Assembly: GCA_030644725.1 (NCBI GenBank)
Contig: CP130629.1
Location: 124,001 to 188,000 of the forward strand
Direction of reading: 5' to 3'
Length of the DNA: 64,000 nucleotides
From: Candidatus Electrothrix communis
Lineage (GTDB): Bacteria; Desulfobacterota; Desulfobulbia; Desulfobulbales; Desulfobulbaceae
The translations under genes were made by a program, and so were the position numbers. Shown here piece after piece: positions 28,869 through 38,630 of the stretch (position 1 is the stretch's first letter; each line of letters opens with the position of its first letter). Under the pieces are notes generated by a model. It worked only from the letters and a program-made list of their open reading frames with translations. It did not search any database and had not been told where the DNA came from.

Positions 28869-30248
28869 TCACTTGTTTTTTTTATAAGGGCGCTTGAACA
28901 TCTCCTCTACTCTCAAACCATTCTTCACGGCCTCTTCTTCCAATAATCTTTTTGAGGTTTTTATAACATAAGTACGCCAGCTATCCCATGATATAAAGGG
29001 TACAGGTCTTTTGGCTATGAGTTGCACAGCTTGTTCAGGGACCGGATATCCTTTTGCTACCGCTGAGGCTGTCATCTTCAAAGCTTTCAATACATAAAAA
29101 AGCGGAGGACGCTTAAAACTGCCAAACCCCTTGAGTCCAGCAGGCGATTTTCCACTGATCAGCCCTTCTCCTGTGCCCATGGCAAGCCCTCCAGCCCAAA
29201 GCATACCGGACTCTAATGCAAAATTCCGGCAGATAGCAAATGCCACGGTATTCTGATATGATTCAGGAAGTCCGTTATTGATAACAGCTAAAAATATTTT
29301 AGGCCTTCCATTTGTTACGTTTTTCCTATGTGAGGCTATCACTTCGAATGCTTTTGTTACCAAAAAAGGTAATGAGTCGAAATAGAGAGGGGATGCTAAC
29401 AGGACTGTGTCTGCTCGGTCTACAGCTAAGCAGAGATGACGTTGTTGTTTGTCGTTCAAGGCACCTTGAAGATTCACAGATTCAGTTTCAAAATTTTGTT
29501 TTTTAAATTTTTTTATCAAATATCCTCCTAGCACAGATGAAGTGCTGATATTGTTAGATTTTTGGCTTCCCGTAATGAGCAGTACCCTCTGGTTTCTTGT
29601 CGGTGCCGTTACTGTTGGGGTGATATTTTGAAATATAGCGTTTAATTCTGTAGATAAAGGCGGTTTGTCTGTTCTGGAGAGTAAGGCGTGAAAGCGCTCA
29701 CGAAGTTCTTTAGGGGAATCCTTGGTGCTGTTTATCACTTCAGCACAGTAATGCGACGGTGGAAGATTCAATGCGTTGCGCCCGACGAGTGCTTTGAAAC
29801 ATTCAGAGAGGTCTTTATCGGGGGCAGGATGCACTCCGATACCTATAATATGAGGAAAATCCGGATAGCGCGGTGGATGATGAGTTTCCCCATGTGCCTT
29901 TTTGAAAAAAGGGAGTACCGTCGGCAGCAGGCGATCAATGACTTTCTTCAGTTCTGATGAATAGCCGCCAAAAACTATAGGGGTGAACAGAACGACTCTG
30001 TCGCTGTTCAGAATCGCTTGAAGAATCTCAGCACCTTTATCTTTGTTATGAACGCATTGCCCGGGGGTTTTAAGCCAGCAGTCAAAGCATCCGATACAAT
30101 GATTAAGCCTGATGTTACGTAGCTTGAAGGTTTTTACTTTGCCTGCACCGCATTGACGCAGTACTTCGGACAGGAGAATGAGGATGGGTTCGGATATCAC
30201 ATCCTCAGATAGTGAACCATCGAGAATGACAGTGTGCAGGTTGGACAT
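28869..30248 (-). CDS. Double flavodoxin-fold protein (NAD(P)H-dependent FMN reductase type), copy 1
   Basis: 459 residues, colinear with the 28837 paralogue. The N-terminal domain has CIGCFDCWLKTPGQC and LFTPIVFGGYSSELKKVIDR. The C-terminal domain starts VLLITGSQKSNNISTSS and has LLASPLYFDSLPFLVTKAFE. The two copies are highly similar in the NxLNLPPSHY...EVI segment but differ in the second domain's nucleotide loop, as expected of an older duplication. The start lies 27 bases after the stop of the kinase-GGDEF gene, so the flavoproteins are probably expressed with that sensor. Confidence 0.85.
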   Translation of the reverse strand: MSNLHTVILDGSLSEDVISEPILILLSEVLRQCGAGKVKTFKLRNIRLNHCIGCFDCWLKTPGQCVHNKDKGAEILQAILNSDRVVLFTPIVFGGYSSELKKVIDRLLPTVLPFFKKAHGETHHPPRYPDFPHIIGIGVHPAPDKDLSECFKALVGRNALNLPPSHYCAEVINSTKDSPKELRERFHALLSRTDKPPLSTELNAIFQNITPTVTAPTRNQRVLLITGSQKSNNISTSSVLGGYLIKKFKKQNFETESVNLQGALNDKQQRHLCLAVDRADTVLLASPLYFDSLPFLVTKAFEVIASHRKNVTNGRPKIFLAVINNGLPESYQNTVAFAICRNFALESGMLWAGGLAMGTGEGLISGKSPAGLKGFGSFKRPPLFYVLKALKMTASAVAKGYPVPEQAVQLIAKRPVPFISWDSWRTYVIKTSKRLLEEEAVKNGLRVEEMFKRPYKKNK

Positions 30249-30274
30249 TTGTTATTTTTTTTGAGCTGGAGTTA

Positions 30275-33200
30275 TCATTTTGGAATCGTTGCGAGCGTTC
30301 TGCCTGCGGAAACGTATTTTTTTCGGCAACAGGTCTCCGAGGACGATTCTTCTCCCCATACGACCACGCAATTTCTTCCAAGTTCTTTAACCCGATATAA
30401 TGCTTTATCTGCATTTTTCACCAACGCAGTCCGGTCGTTATCTGTCATTTCAGCAACTCCTACGCTGACAGTTATATTCAGGACGTTAGTACCGTTGCTG
30501 GTCTCGTGGATAACTTTATGTTCACGTACAGCCCTGTTTATTTTTTTTCCGATGACTCCGGCCTCCTTTTTTTCTGTATCCGGGAGTATTACGGCAAATT
30601 CATCACCGCCGTAACGGGCTGCCACATCATGCTTGCGCACTTTGTTTCTGATTACTTGGGCCACACTTTGTAAAACAGTGTCACCGACCTGATGCCCATA
30701 AGTGTCATTAAATGTCTTGAATTTATCAACGTCAATAAGTATTAAACTTAATTTTTTATTATCTTTCCAGGAGGCCTCGGCACTGTGGAGTAAAAAATTA
30801 TCAAAATACGCCCGGTTGTATATACCTGTTAACGCATCCATAACAGAATCTTTGAATAAACGTGCATTTTCAATAGAGACGCCCGCCTGGCTGGAGATTA
30901 ATTCCAACACCCAAAGATCCTCTCTGTTGAACAGACCGCTGATCATACGATTATCAAGGTAGATCACCCCCAGCAAGGTATTTCTGTGCTGTATCGGTAC
31001 ACAGAGCACAGAACGCAAACTGTAATTGATAACACTTGCTTGGTCTTTAAATGCGTTGTCTGTTACGGCATCTTCTATAATTAACGGTTCCTTTTCCTTT
31101 TCCACTTTTTTGATAACACTGCGGCTGGTGAAAAAAGTATTTTGATCTGTTTCTATACATTCAACATTTCTTGACACCCTCACTTCCAGTTCTTTAGGAA
31201 AGCTCCTGTCTTCCGGATAAAGGAATAATATGCCCTTTTCCGCTCCGAGCAGCTCGATAACCTTGTCCATTATTTTTTCGAGAAGTTCATCAAGGTTCAA
31301 GATAGAACTGAGGTAACGGCTGGTTTCAAGAGCGGTGATGATTTTTCTTTCAGAGCTGAACCTTTGTTGCGGTGTTGTTTCCTGTTCGTGGAAAATTTGT
31401 TGGTTTGAGGGGTGAACTTTCTTTATGCCTAATAGGTTTAACGTTTTTTTGTGGTCTATTTTTGCTCCGATGTCTTTAAATAGATTTCGAGCCTCTGTAA
31501 GGTAATGTTTTGCTTCTTCCTTGTGACCGTTATTGTTGTCTTTGATAAGGTAAGAGCCCATCTCCATCAGGAGATATGCGAGGCGGTATCTATCTTTCGT
31601 ATGTTCCCTGAGAAATGCAACTCCTCTTTTCCAATTATGAACCCCTTTCTTTCTTCTCCCGGTAAGCCAATTATATGTACCGTTCACTTGATAAGACCAC
31701 CCCGTAATAAACTTGAATTTTCTACTCCATTGGAGAGATCTGTTGCAGAACCATCGTGCTCTTTTGATATATTTCTTTTTTTGGCTCTTCTCCAGATTAG
31801 GAATGTTGATGATGCTTTCAAGGTATATTTGTGCTCCCAAAGGAAATAACTCCAATATCCAGGCTCCATTACTGTAATGCGAAGGAAACAAACAGACAGC
31901 TTTTTCAATAATTTCAATCGAGGCAAAGTATTCTTTTTTTCTTAAATAAGCTGAGGATAAAATGGATAACGACATTATAATGTTAGGCATATCTCCCGTT
32001 TTTTTTAACAGAGCAGTGCTTTCTTTTATTTCTTCAACTGTCTGGTCAGTTACTTCCCCTGTCAGGAAAAGAGCCTTTCCTTTGCCCATTAGTGCCCAGC
32101 CTAAATTCTGCAGCACGTTAGATTCTTTTGCCAACGCTATAAATTCTTCGCTGACTGCAAGGGCTTCTGTCAGATTTCCCGTAAGCAGAGAATTTTGAAC
32201 TCTAAATGCATAACCTACTCCGAGGTCCAGATATTCACCCGCTCCTTTAAGTAACTGTATACCTTTTTTTGCATATTCTAAACCTTCCAGCGGTCTGTTC
32301 AAAATAAGTAAAGCAAGGCTGAAGCCGGCATAGGCTGTCCCTTCCCGGAGTTTGTCACCTGTCATTCGTGCTGTATCTATTCCTAACATTGCATACCTCA
32401 CGGCCTTGGACTCCCATGGAATAGAGGCCCATATAACTCCACCGAGCACATAGCAATGAACTAACTCTGAGCATGGGGTTGTTTTTTCGGCTAAATTTAG
32501 ACATTTCAGGTGACAGTACAGGCTCTTTTTCATATCCTTGAAGAAATACCATTTATACAGTATGTTAAGCAGGCGAAGCACAATGGTGTCGTCACAAGTT
32601 TCTCTTGTGTAGCCTCTTTTTAAAGGCTTAGGGGAAAGCCAAGTATGAAAATGGAACATTTGTAAGCTGAACTCAATCAGCAGGTTTATAATAATTGCTA
32701 ACTTTCCTTGAGGTATTTTTATTCCTGATAACTTCAGTGCCTGCTCCAGGGCCTGAAAACTTTTTTCAACATCTCCCTTTTCAAATAATGCATCACCTAT
32801 TTTTGCAAGAATCCTAGTCTTATGCGCTGAATTTTTTTCTGAAACAAGAGAGTTGCATGATTCGAGTATGTCCAATGAGTTGTTGAATTTTCCGATTATT
32901 TTGTACAGCTCCCCTAAGTTTTCCAGCAAATTGACGTACTGTTCAGATCTGCTTTCTTTCTTTTCTAATATATTCTTTGCATAAAGGTAGTAAGTTATTG
33001 CATCCTGACAGGCATAATTTGCCTTTGCTCTTTCTCCGGACATAAGCGCATATTTTAATCCGCTTTCTTCATCGCCCCCTTCCATCAGGTGATAGGTCAG
33101 TTCAAAGAGTTTCTGTTCTTCTCTTTCGTTGTAGTCATCCTTTAGGAGATAAGCGATTTTTAAATGATATTTTGCACGCTCCTGCTCGGATATCCGAGAC

Positions 33201-35260
33201 AGAAATGTTTCTCTGATGCGGTCATGCGCAAATCTGATCTTGCTCCTGTCGCTAAGTGAGTATTCCAGTAGGTTTCTTTTGACAGACTGATCAATCAGGC
33301 TCTGCACGATAGCGTGATCTTTATTTATCAGACTGTACAGGAGATGAAGTTTAAATTCTTTTCCTATTATAGAGCTTATCTTAAGTAGTTGTTCGATTTG
33401 ATCCGGTAGTTCGCTGGTACGTAACAACATCATGTCAAGGATGTTGTTCGGCAAATGCAGACTATTAATCTTATCCTGATCAACAGTACAGGTGCCTTGC
33501 TCCCAAAAAATAGCTTTCTGTTCGACAATCTCCTTAACGAGAGTGATAGTGAAAAAAGGATTGCCCGCAGCTTTTTCAGATACATATTTTGCAAAGTCAT
33601 GCACTTGGGTACTTTTTTCTTTGAGCAGATTTGTGACCATATTTATAACCCTGTCATGGGACAAGGGGTTGACCTGGATATCCGTGATCGCATTTCCTCG
33701 GATTTTCGCTGTTCGTTGAATTTTGCTCAGGGGGTGACTCTCATTGACCTCGTTGCTTCTATAGGTACCCAGGATAAGCAAATTCGATGAACCTATATGA
33801 GTGCTTATATGCTCCAGGAGACGTAAACTCCCCTCATCCGCCCATTGCAGATCATCCAGAAAAAGGACCCCCGCCTGGTCCTCCCGAATGAGGTTGCAGA
33901 TAAAATGGGCCGCAGTAATAGTGAATCGGATGTTCTCTTTTTCCGGTTCCAAGGGAGGTAATTCCGGAACAGGGCCGAGGAGTTCCTTCAGATTCGGATT
34001 CAGCCTGATAAGTATGGCGCCGAGTTCTCCAGCCAGCTCTTTGATTCTTTTGATTTCCTGAGCTTTTTTTTGGACACTGGCTTTGGTTGTTTTTTGAATA
34101 AATTCGTCAAGGGCATGCCTGAACGCCTGATAGGGCACTTTATTTTCCTGAGCCATGCAGTGGCTCTCAATAAAAATTTCTCCTTTGTTATAACCTCGTA
34201 TATAAACATATTCTTTTATCGCCTTTACCAGCCTGGTCTTTCCTACCCCTGGTTCACCACCGATAAGACAGATTCCTCCCTGTTTTCGCGCAGCCTTATT
34301 GATCAGTCCCTTGATCTTGATCAGTTCCTCTTCCCTGCCGACAAATTTAGTCTGGTAGGAAAGACGTATTTCATTACGATCCGACTCGCCTATAGTGAAG
34401 TTACGCTCATTATGCAAATATCTTTTAATGTCATAGAGAAGCCCGTTGGCACTTTGATATCGTTCATCCTGATCCTTTGCTAATAGCCGGTTGGTGATAT
34501 GACTAATAACATCGGGGAGATGCGGGTTCAGGCGATGCAGAGGAGCAGCTCTCATAGCTGCTATCTGGTGGAGCAGCTCCGCTGCGGTGGAAGATTGGAA
34601 GGGAAGTTGACCTGTTAACAGATAATAGAGAATAACGCCGACAGAGTAGAGATCACTCCGTTCGTCAAGCTGTTTACGGATAATGCCGGTCGCCTCTGGA
34701 GACATATAGGAAAAGGTGCCGGACATATTTTCGTTTTTTTCGAAATTACCCAGCTCCATGATATGAGCCAAGCCGAAATCCAGCAGCTTTATTTCAGGGT
34801 GCGTTTTTACACTGTTCACAACGAAAATATTGCTCGGCTTTACATCCCGATGAATAATATTATGAGAATGGACGCAATGTAAGGCTTCAGCTACTTTTCC
34901 GACAAGGGCTAAGGCTTCATCTGTACTGAACTTAACACCTTTTTTCAACAGACCGGCCAGGCTGTCTCCCGCCAATACTTCCATGGCCAGATAGGGTATG
35001 CCGTTATAATCTCCTGTCGCATGAAATTTAATAATATTAGGATGATCAAGCTTGCTGATTACCTTGACTTCGTTTCTGAACTTGACAACCAGCTCAAGGT
35101 AAGGAAGGGTGTTGACAGGGTTCAGAAATTTAAGCGCAACTTCTTTGTCATTCTCCTTGTCTAGCGCCCGGTAAACAACAGACATCCCTCCCTTCCCGAG
35201 TTTATCCAGGATGAGATACCTGTCGTCAATAAGCTCATTTATATGTAGCGTATTCAACAT
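30275..35260 (-). CDS. Ser/Thr protein kinase - AAA-type ATPase - TPR-like - GAF - GGDEF protein
   Basis: 1661 residues. An N-terminal eukaryotic-type kinase (1-280) has the glycine loop LGKGGMSVVYRA, the lysine in VALKFLN, the catalytic loop HRDVKPSN and DFGLAH. An ATPase domain (about 310-600) has Walker A GGEPGVGKTRL and Walker B GVLFLDDLQWAD, as in MalT/PknK-type proteins. About 650 residues of helical repeats follow (ALKLSGIKIPQG...), then a GAF domain (about 1340-1490) and a GGDEF domain with RYGGDEFAVIL, the active-site form for cyclic-di-GMP synthesis. No membrane segment is visible. It probably links protein phosphorylation to c-di-GMP. It heads a four-gene minus-strand run. Confidence 0.93.
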   Translation of the reverse strand: MLNTLHINELIDDRYLILDKLGKGGMSVVYRALDKENDKEVALKFLNPVNTLPYLELVVKFRNEVKVISKLDHPNIIKFHATGDYNGIPYLAMEVLAGDSLAGLLKKGVKFSTDEALALVGKVAEALHCVHSHNIIHRDVKPSNIFVVNSVKTHPEIKLLDFGLAHIMELGNFEKNENMSGTFSYMSPEATGIIRKQLDERSDLYSVGVILYYLLTGQLPFQSSTAAELLHQIAAMRAAPLHRLNPHLPDVISHITNRLLAKDQDERYQSANGLLYDIKRYLHNERNFTIGESDRNEIRLSYQTKFVGREEELIKIKGLINKAARKQGGICLIGGEPGVGKTRLVKAIKEYVYIRGYNKGEIFIESHCMAQENKVPYQAFRHALDEFIQKTTKASVQKKAQEIKRIKELAGELGAILIRLNPNLKELLGPVPELPPLEPEKENIRFTITAAHFICNLIREDQAGVLFLDDLQWADEGSLRLLEHISTHIGSSNLLILGTYRSNEVNESHPLSKIQRTAKIRGNAITDIQVNPLSHDRVINMVTNLLKEKSTQVHDFAKYVSEKAAGNPFFTITLVKEIVEQKAIFWEQGTCTVDQDKINSLHLPNNILDMMLLRTSELPDQIEQLLKISSIIGKEFKLHLLYSLINKDHAIVQSLIDQSVKRNLLEYSLSDRSKIRFAHDRIRETFLSRISEQERAKYHLKIAYLLKDDYNEREEQKLFELTYHLMEGGDEESGLKYALMSGERAKANYACQDAITYYLYAKNILEKKESRSEQYVNLLENLGELYKIIGKFNNSLDILESCNSLVSEKNSAHKTRILAKIGDALFEKGDVEKSFQALEQALKLSGIKIPQGKLAIIINLLIEFSLQMFHFHTWLSPKPLKRGYTRETCDDTIVLRLLNILYKWYFFKDMKKSLYCHLKCLNLAEKTTPCSELVHCYVLGGVIWASIPWESKAVRYAMLGIDTARMTGDKLREGTAYAGFSLALLILNRPLEGLEYAKKGIQLLKGAGEYLDLGVGYAFRVQNSLLTGNLTEALAVSEEFIALAKESNVLQNLGWALMGKGKALFLTGEVTDQTVEEIKESTALLKKTGDMPNIIMSLSILSSAYLRKKEYFASIEIIEKAVCLFPSHYSNGAWILELFPLGAQIYLESIINIPNLEKSQKKKYIKRARWFCNRSLQWSRKFKFITGWSYQVNGTYNWLTGRRKKGVHNWKRGVAFLREHTKDRYRLAYLLMEMGSYLIKDNNNGHKEEAKHYLTEARNLFKDIGAKIDHKKTLNLLGIKKVHPSNQQIFHEQETTPQQRFSSERKIITALETSRYLSSILNLDELLEKIMDKVIELLGAEKGILFLYPEDRSFPKELEVRVSRNVECIETDQNTFFTSRSVIKKVEKEKEPLIIEDAVTDNAFKDQASVINYSLRSVLCVPIQHRNTLLGVIYLDNRMISGLFNREDLWVLELISSQAGVSIENARLFKDSVMDALTGIYNRAYFDNFLLHSAEASWKDNKKLSLILIDVDKFKTFNDTYGHQVGDTVLQSVAQVIRNKVRKHDVAARYGGDEFAVILPDTEKKEAGVIGKKINRAVREHKVIHETSNGTNVLNITVSVGVAEMTDNDRTALVKNADKALYRVKELGRNCVVVWGEESSSETCCRKKYVSAGRTLATIPK

Positions 35261-35843
35261 GGTGCTTTGCCGGGTTGTTTATCCGATTTCGATGATAACG
35301 GGCTGTTGTAGTTCTAGTTCTATGTAAGCTGATCTGAGGAGCGATGATGTCCTGCGTGCCGCATTTACAGAAAGCAGGTTGTGTTAATTTAACTTTGTAA
35401 TACCATATAAACAATACCTTCGCCATTCTGAATGGAGACCTTTCAGTAGAGGTTACAGTGTTTCAAAGAGTTAACAATTGACCTGTGCATTAAAAAACGG
35501 CCCGGTATTTGGCGAACAGAATTTTAATTATTTTCATCTATACTCAGCTGGTTACAGTAACAATGCACGAACAAGTATTACAGCCCAATTAGCAGGCAAG
35601 TTGGGAGAAGAGTTAGCTGTGAATCTGCTCGTTGAATGGCGAAGGTATTGTATAAAAACATATATTTTCTTTTCGTAGGTGGGTGGTGTGTAATTTGAGT
35701 GGCAGGGTAGAGAAAAAATGATTTTACAACAGGAAGGTCTGTTTGTCGAGATGCATAAGGTTGTTCATTATGTGTGACTATGTTATCCTAGCCTGACGCC
35801 GGAGAAGAGTGCCGGGAGCATATTAATACGCAACATTTTTCAT
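35261..35843. other. Gene-free stretch between the kinase gene and cysS
   Basis: 583 bases between divergent genes. One 66-codon open frame (35478-35678) lacks a ribosome site and any recognisable domain, so I do not call it. No tRNA or long palindrome was seen. Promoters for both flanking genes are expected here. Confidence 0.5.
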
Positions 35844-37325
35844 ATGAAGATATATAACACACTGACACGAAAAAAGGAAACGTTCTCCCCTATGGTGGAA
35901 GGTCAAGTCAGGCTTTACGTCTGCGGGATAACCTCCTACGACTATTGCCATATCGGGCATGCCCGCTCGGCTCTAGTTTTTGATATGGTGGTCCGTTATT
36001 TACGGTATCGTGGATATGAAGTTGTTTTTGTGCGAAATTTTACTGATATTGATGATAAAATTATAGCCAGGGCCGCAGAGCAGGGCGTTGATTCCGGTCA
36101 GTTGGCAGAGCGATTTATCGGTGAATTTTACACGGACATGGATGCGCTCGGGGTGCTCAGGGCCGATATTGAACCCAAAGCCACTGAGCATATCCAGGAG
36201 ATGATTGATCTGGTTCAGGATCTTGTCGATAAAGGGCTTGCTTACCCTGCTGGAGGAGATGTTTATTATCGGGTGGGTAAATTCCCTGATTACGGGATGC
36301 TTTCCGGACGGAAGCTGGAAGATATGCAGGCCGGTGCCCGGATAGATATCAATGAGCGGAAAGAAGATCCTATGGATTTTGTCCTCTGGAAGGGTGCAAA
36401 GCCTGGGGAACCCAAATGGGCGAGTCCTTGGGGCGAGGGGCGGCCAGGTTGGCATATTGAGTGCTCTGCCATGAGTCGCAAGTATCTCGGGGAGAGTTTT
36501 GATATCCACGGTGGAGGTAAGGATCTGATCTTTCCCCATCATGAGAATGAGCTGGCCCAGTCTGTCGGTGCCAATGAATGCCCCTTTGCTAACCTCTGGA
36601 TGCACCATGGCTTTGTCACCATCAAGGATGAAAAGATGTCCAAGTCCTTGGGGAATTTTTTGACAATCCGGGACGTGCTCCGGGAGTACCCGGCAGAAAT
36701 TCTGCGGCTTTTTATCTTCTCCACCCAGTATCGTAACCCCTTGGATTTCAGCGAGACGGCCCTGCAGGATGCTCAAGTCGGTCTAGACAGGATGTATGAT
36801 TGTCTGGCTGGAATTACCGGGCTTGTTCAAGCAGCAGATGCCGATTCAGGCGGTACTGACGCAGGCACCTCGGTGATCGGGCAGAAGGATCGGAAGAAAA
36901 TCGAATCGTTGCGCCAGCGTTTTGAGACGGCAATGGATAATGATTTTAATACGGCCCAGGCCATGGGACATCTCTTTGACGGCGTCAAGATTTTGAACAA
37001 GGCGTGCAGGTTGGTGGGCTCGCAGCAGGGAGTTACTGAAGACCTGGAACTGCTTCAGCAGGCCGGGAAAACCTTGCAGGACTTGGCCAGCTTGCTCGGT
37101 GTGTTGCAACAAGATCCGGTGCAGTATCTCCAGGAGAAAAAAGACAAGCTCTTGGCCTCGATCACCCTGTCTGAGGAAGAGATCAACAGTTTGATCGCAG
37201 AGAGGACAGCGGCTCGAGAGAGCAAGGATTGGGCTGCAAGCGATGCCGTCCGGGATAAGCTCTTGGTGCATAATGTGGAGTTGCACGATGGCCCGTACGG
37301 AACAACCTGGGATGTGAAAGGGTAG
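35844..37325 (+). CDS. cysS: Cysteinyl-tRNA synthetase
   Basis: 493 residues, normal length. Class I landmarks are YVCGITSYDYCHIGHARS (HIGH) and KMSKSLGNF (KMSKS). Zinc ligands include the Cys of YVCG and the WHIECSAM and HHENELAQS segments. It charges tRNA-Cys. The gene stands alone; a palindromic repeat follows. Confidence 0.97.
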   Translation: MKIYNTLTRKKETFSPMVEGQVRLYVCGITSYDYCHIGHARSALVFDMVVRYLRYRGYEVVFVRNFTDIDDKIIARAAEQGVDSGQLAERFIGEFYTDMDALGVLRADIEPKATEHIQEMIDLVQDLVDKGLAYPAGGDVYYRVGKFPDYGMLSGRKLEDMQAGARIDINERKEDPMDFVLWKGAKPGEPKWASPWGEGRPGWHIECSAMSRKYLGESFDIHGGGKDLIFPHHENELAQSVGANECPFANLWMHHGFVTIKDEKMSKSLGNFLTIRDVLREYPAEILRLFIFSTQYRNPLDFSETALQDAQVGLDRMYDCLAGITGLVQAADADSGGTDAGTSVIGQKDRKKIESLRQRFETAMDNDFNTAQAMGHLFDGVKILNKACRLVGSQQGVTEDLELLQQAGKTLQDLASLLGVLQQDPVQYLQEKKDKLLASITLSEEEINSLIAERTAARESKDWAASDAVRDKLLVHNVELHDGPYGTTWDVKG

Positions 37326-37367
37326 GGCGTTAGAGTCGGGGCAACCCTTTATATTTGCCCGGTATAC

Positions 37368-37395
37368 GTAGGGGTAATTCATGAATTACCCCTAC
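37368..37395. repeat. Perfect intergenic palindrome (GTAGGGGTAATTC family), copy 3
   Basis: GTAGGGGTAATTC followed by ATGAATTACCCCTAC makes an almost perfect self-complementary 28-mer between the convergent cysS and GDP-fucose synthase genes. The ends (GTAGGGG/CCCCTAC) are those of the palindrome family found throughout the window. Confidence 0.8.
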
Positions 37396-37466
37396 GGCAG
37401 CTTCGCCATTTTATGCTGAGCAGGCTCAGGGGCCTGCCCCTATAATTCTGATCTGAAGCGAATCGC

Positions 37467-38429
37467 TTATTTCCTCAATCCATCTTCATTGGCTAAAAAC
37501 CAAGCATAGGTATCTGCTATACCTTGCGGAAGGGTGATCTGGCTGTCCCAGCCTAGGGCTGAGAGTTTGGAGACATCAAGAAATTTCCTCGGTGTGCCGT
37601 CCGGCATGTCCTTATTATAACGCACGGTCCCCTGAAAGCCGACTGCATCGGCCACCAGTCTGGCCAATTCAGCAATACTCACCTCTTCACCAGAGCCCAC
37701 ATTAACGATAGCAGGATCGTTGTAGTCCTCCATCAGGAAGACACAGGCTGCCGCAAGGTCATCCACATGGAGGAACTCCCGTTTCGGTGTACCTGTGCCC
37801 CAGATTTCCACTTCCGGGAGGCCTTGTAGCTTTGCCTCATGGAATTTACGGATCAGGGCAGGCAGGACATGGGAGTTTTGCAGATCGAAATTATCCCCTG
37901 GGCCGTACAGGTTGGTGGGCATTAGGCTGATGGCGTTAAAGCCGTGCTGCTTATGATAGGCCTGGCACATCTTGATACCGGCAATCTTGGCTATGGCATA
38001 CCATTCATTGGTGGGCTCCAGCTCACCGGTGAGCAGATGCTCTTCCTGCATGGGTTGGGGGGCGAATTTCGGGTAGATGCAGGACGACCCGAGAAAAAGG
38101 AGCTTCTTGCTTCCGCATTGATGGGCTGCATCAATGATGTTGGTCTGGATCAGGAGGTTGTCGCGGATAAAGTCGGCTGGCAGGCTATCATTGGCATGAA
38201 TACCGCCTACCTTTGCCGCAGAAAGAAAGACATACTCGGGCCGGTTGTCCATAAAGAAGGCGTGGACAGCAGCTTGATCGGTCAGGTCCAGCTCTGCATG
38301 GGTGCGGGTCAGGATTTTATTGCAGCCTTGCTGCTCCAGGGCACGGCAGATGGCGGAACCCACCAAGCCTCGGTGGCCTGCAATATAGATGACGGCGTCG
38401 CTCAGGGATGAAGAAGGTGCTGTAGGCAT
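37467..38429 (-). CDS. fcl: GDP-L-fucose synthase
   Basis: 320 residues. The Rossmann NADP-binding motif is [11 protein letters not shown]. The catalytic residues are in [13 protein letters not shown] (Ser) and YAIAKIAG (Tyr, Lys), and the substrate region is [10 protein letters not shown]. It converts GDP-4-keto-6-deoxy-mannose to GDP-L-fucose for surface polysaccharide. The usual partner gmd is not in the window. Confidence 0.93.
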   Translation of the reverse strand: MPTAPSSSLSDAVIYIAGHRGLVGSAICRALEQQGCNKILTRTHAELDLTDQAAVHAFFMDNRPEYVFLSAAKVGGIHANDSLPADFIRDNLLIQTNIIDAAHQCGSKKLLFLGSSCIYPKFAPQPMQEEHLLTGELEPTNEWYAIAKIAGIKMCQAYHKQHGFNAISLMPTNLYGPGDNFDLQNSHVLPALIRKFHEAKLQGLPEVEIWGTGTPKREFLHVDDLAAACVFLMEDYNDPAIVNVGSGEEVSIAELARLVADAVGFQGTVRYNKDMPDGTPRKFLDVSKLSALGWDSQITLPQGIADTYAWFLANEDGLRK

Positions 38430-38630
38430 GAGAGGTAACGAGGACTTGAGTTTATTTATCTCCCCCAGCCTTTTTTAAGAAGACAGGAGGGGAGGGGGCT
38501 TATTTATACGGTGGTAAGGCATCAGGGCACTGAGGCCTTAATCAGCTTCAGCTTCAGCACCAGCTTTAGCGCATCTTCAAAGCATCATAACGGAGCGCCG
38601 CAACTTGTTCAATAATATATTGCTGTGAAC

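Noticed and set aside
35478-35678. 66-codon open frame before cysS
   Set aside because: No ribosome site, no known motif and atypical composition.
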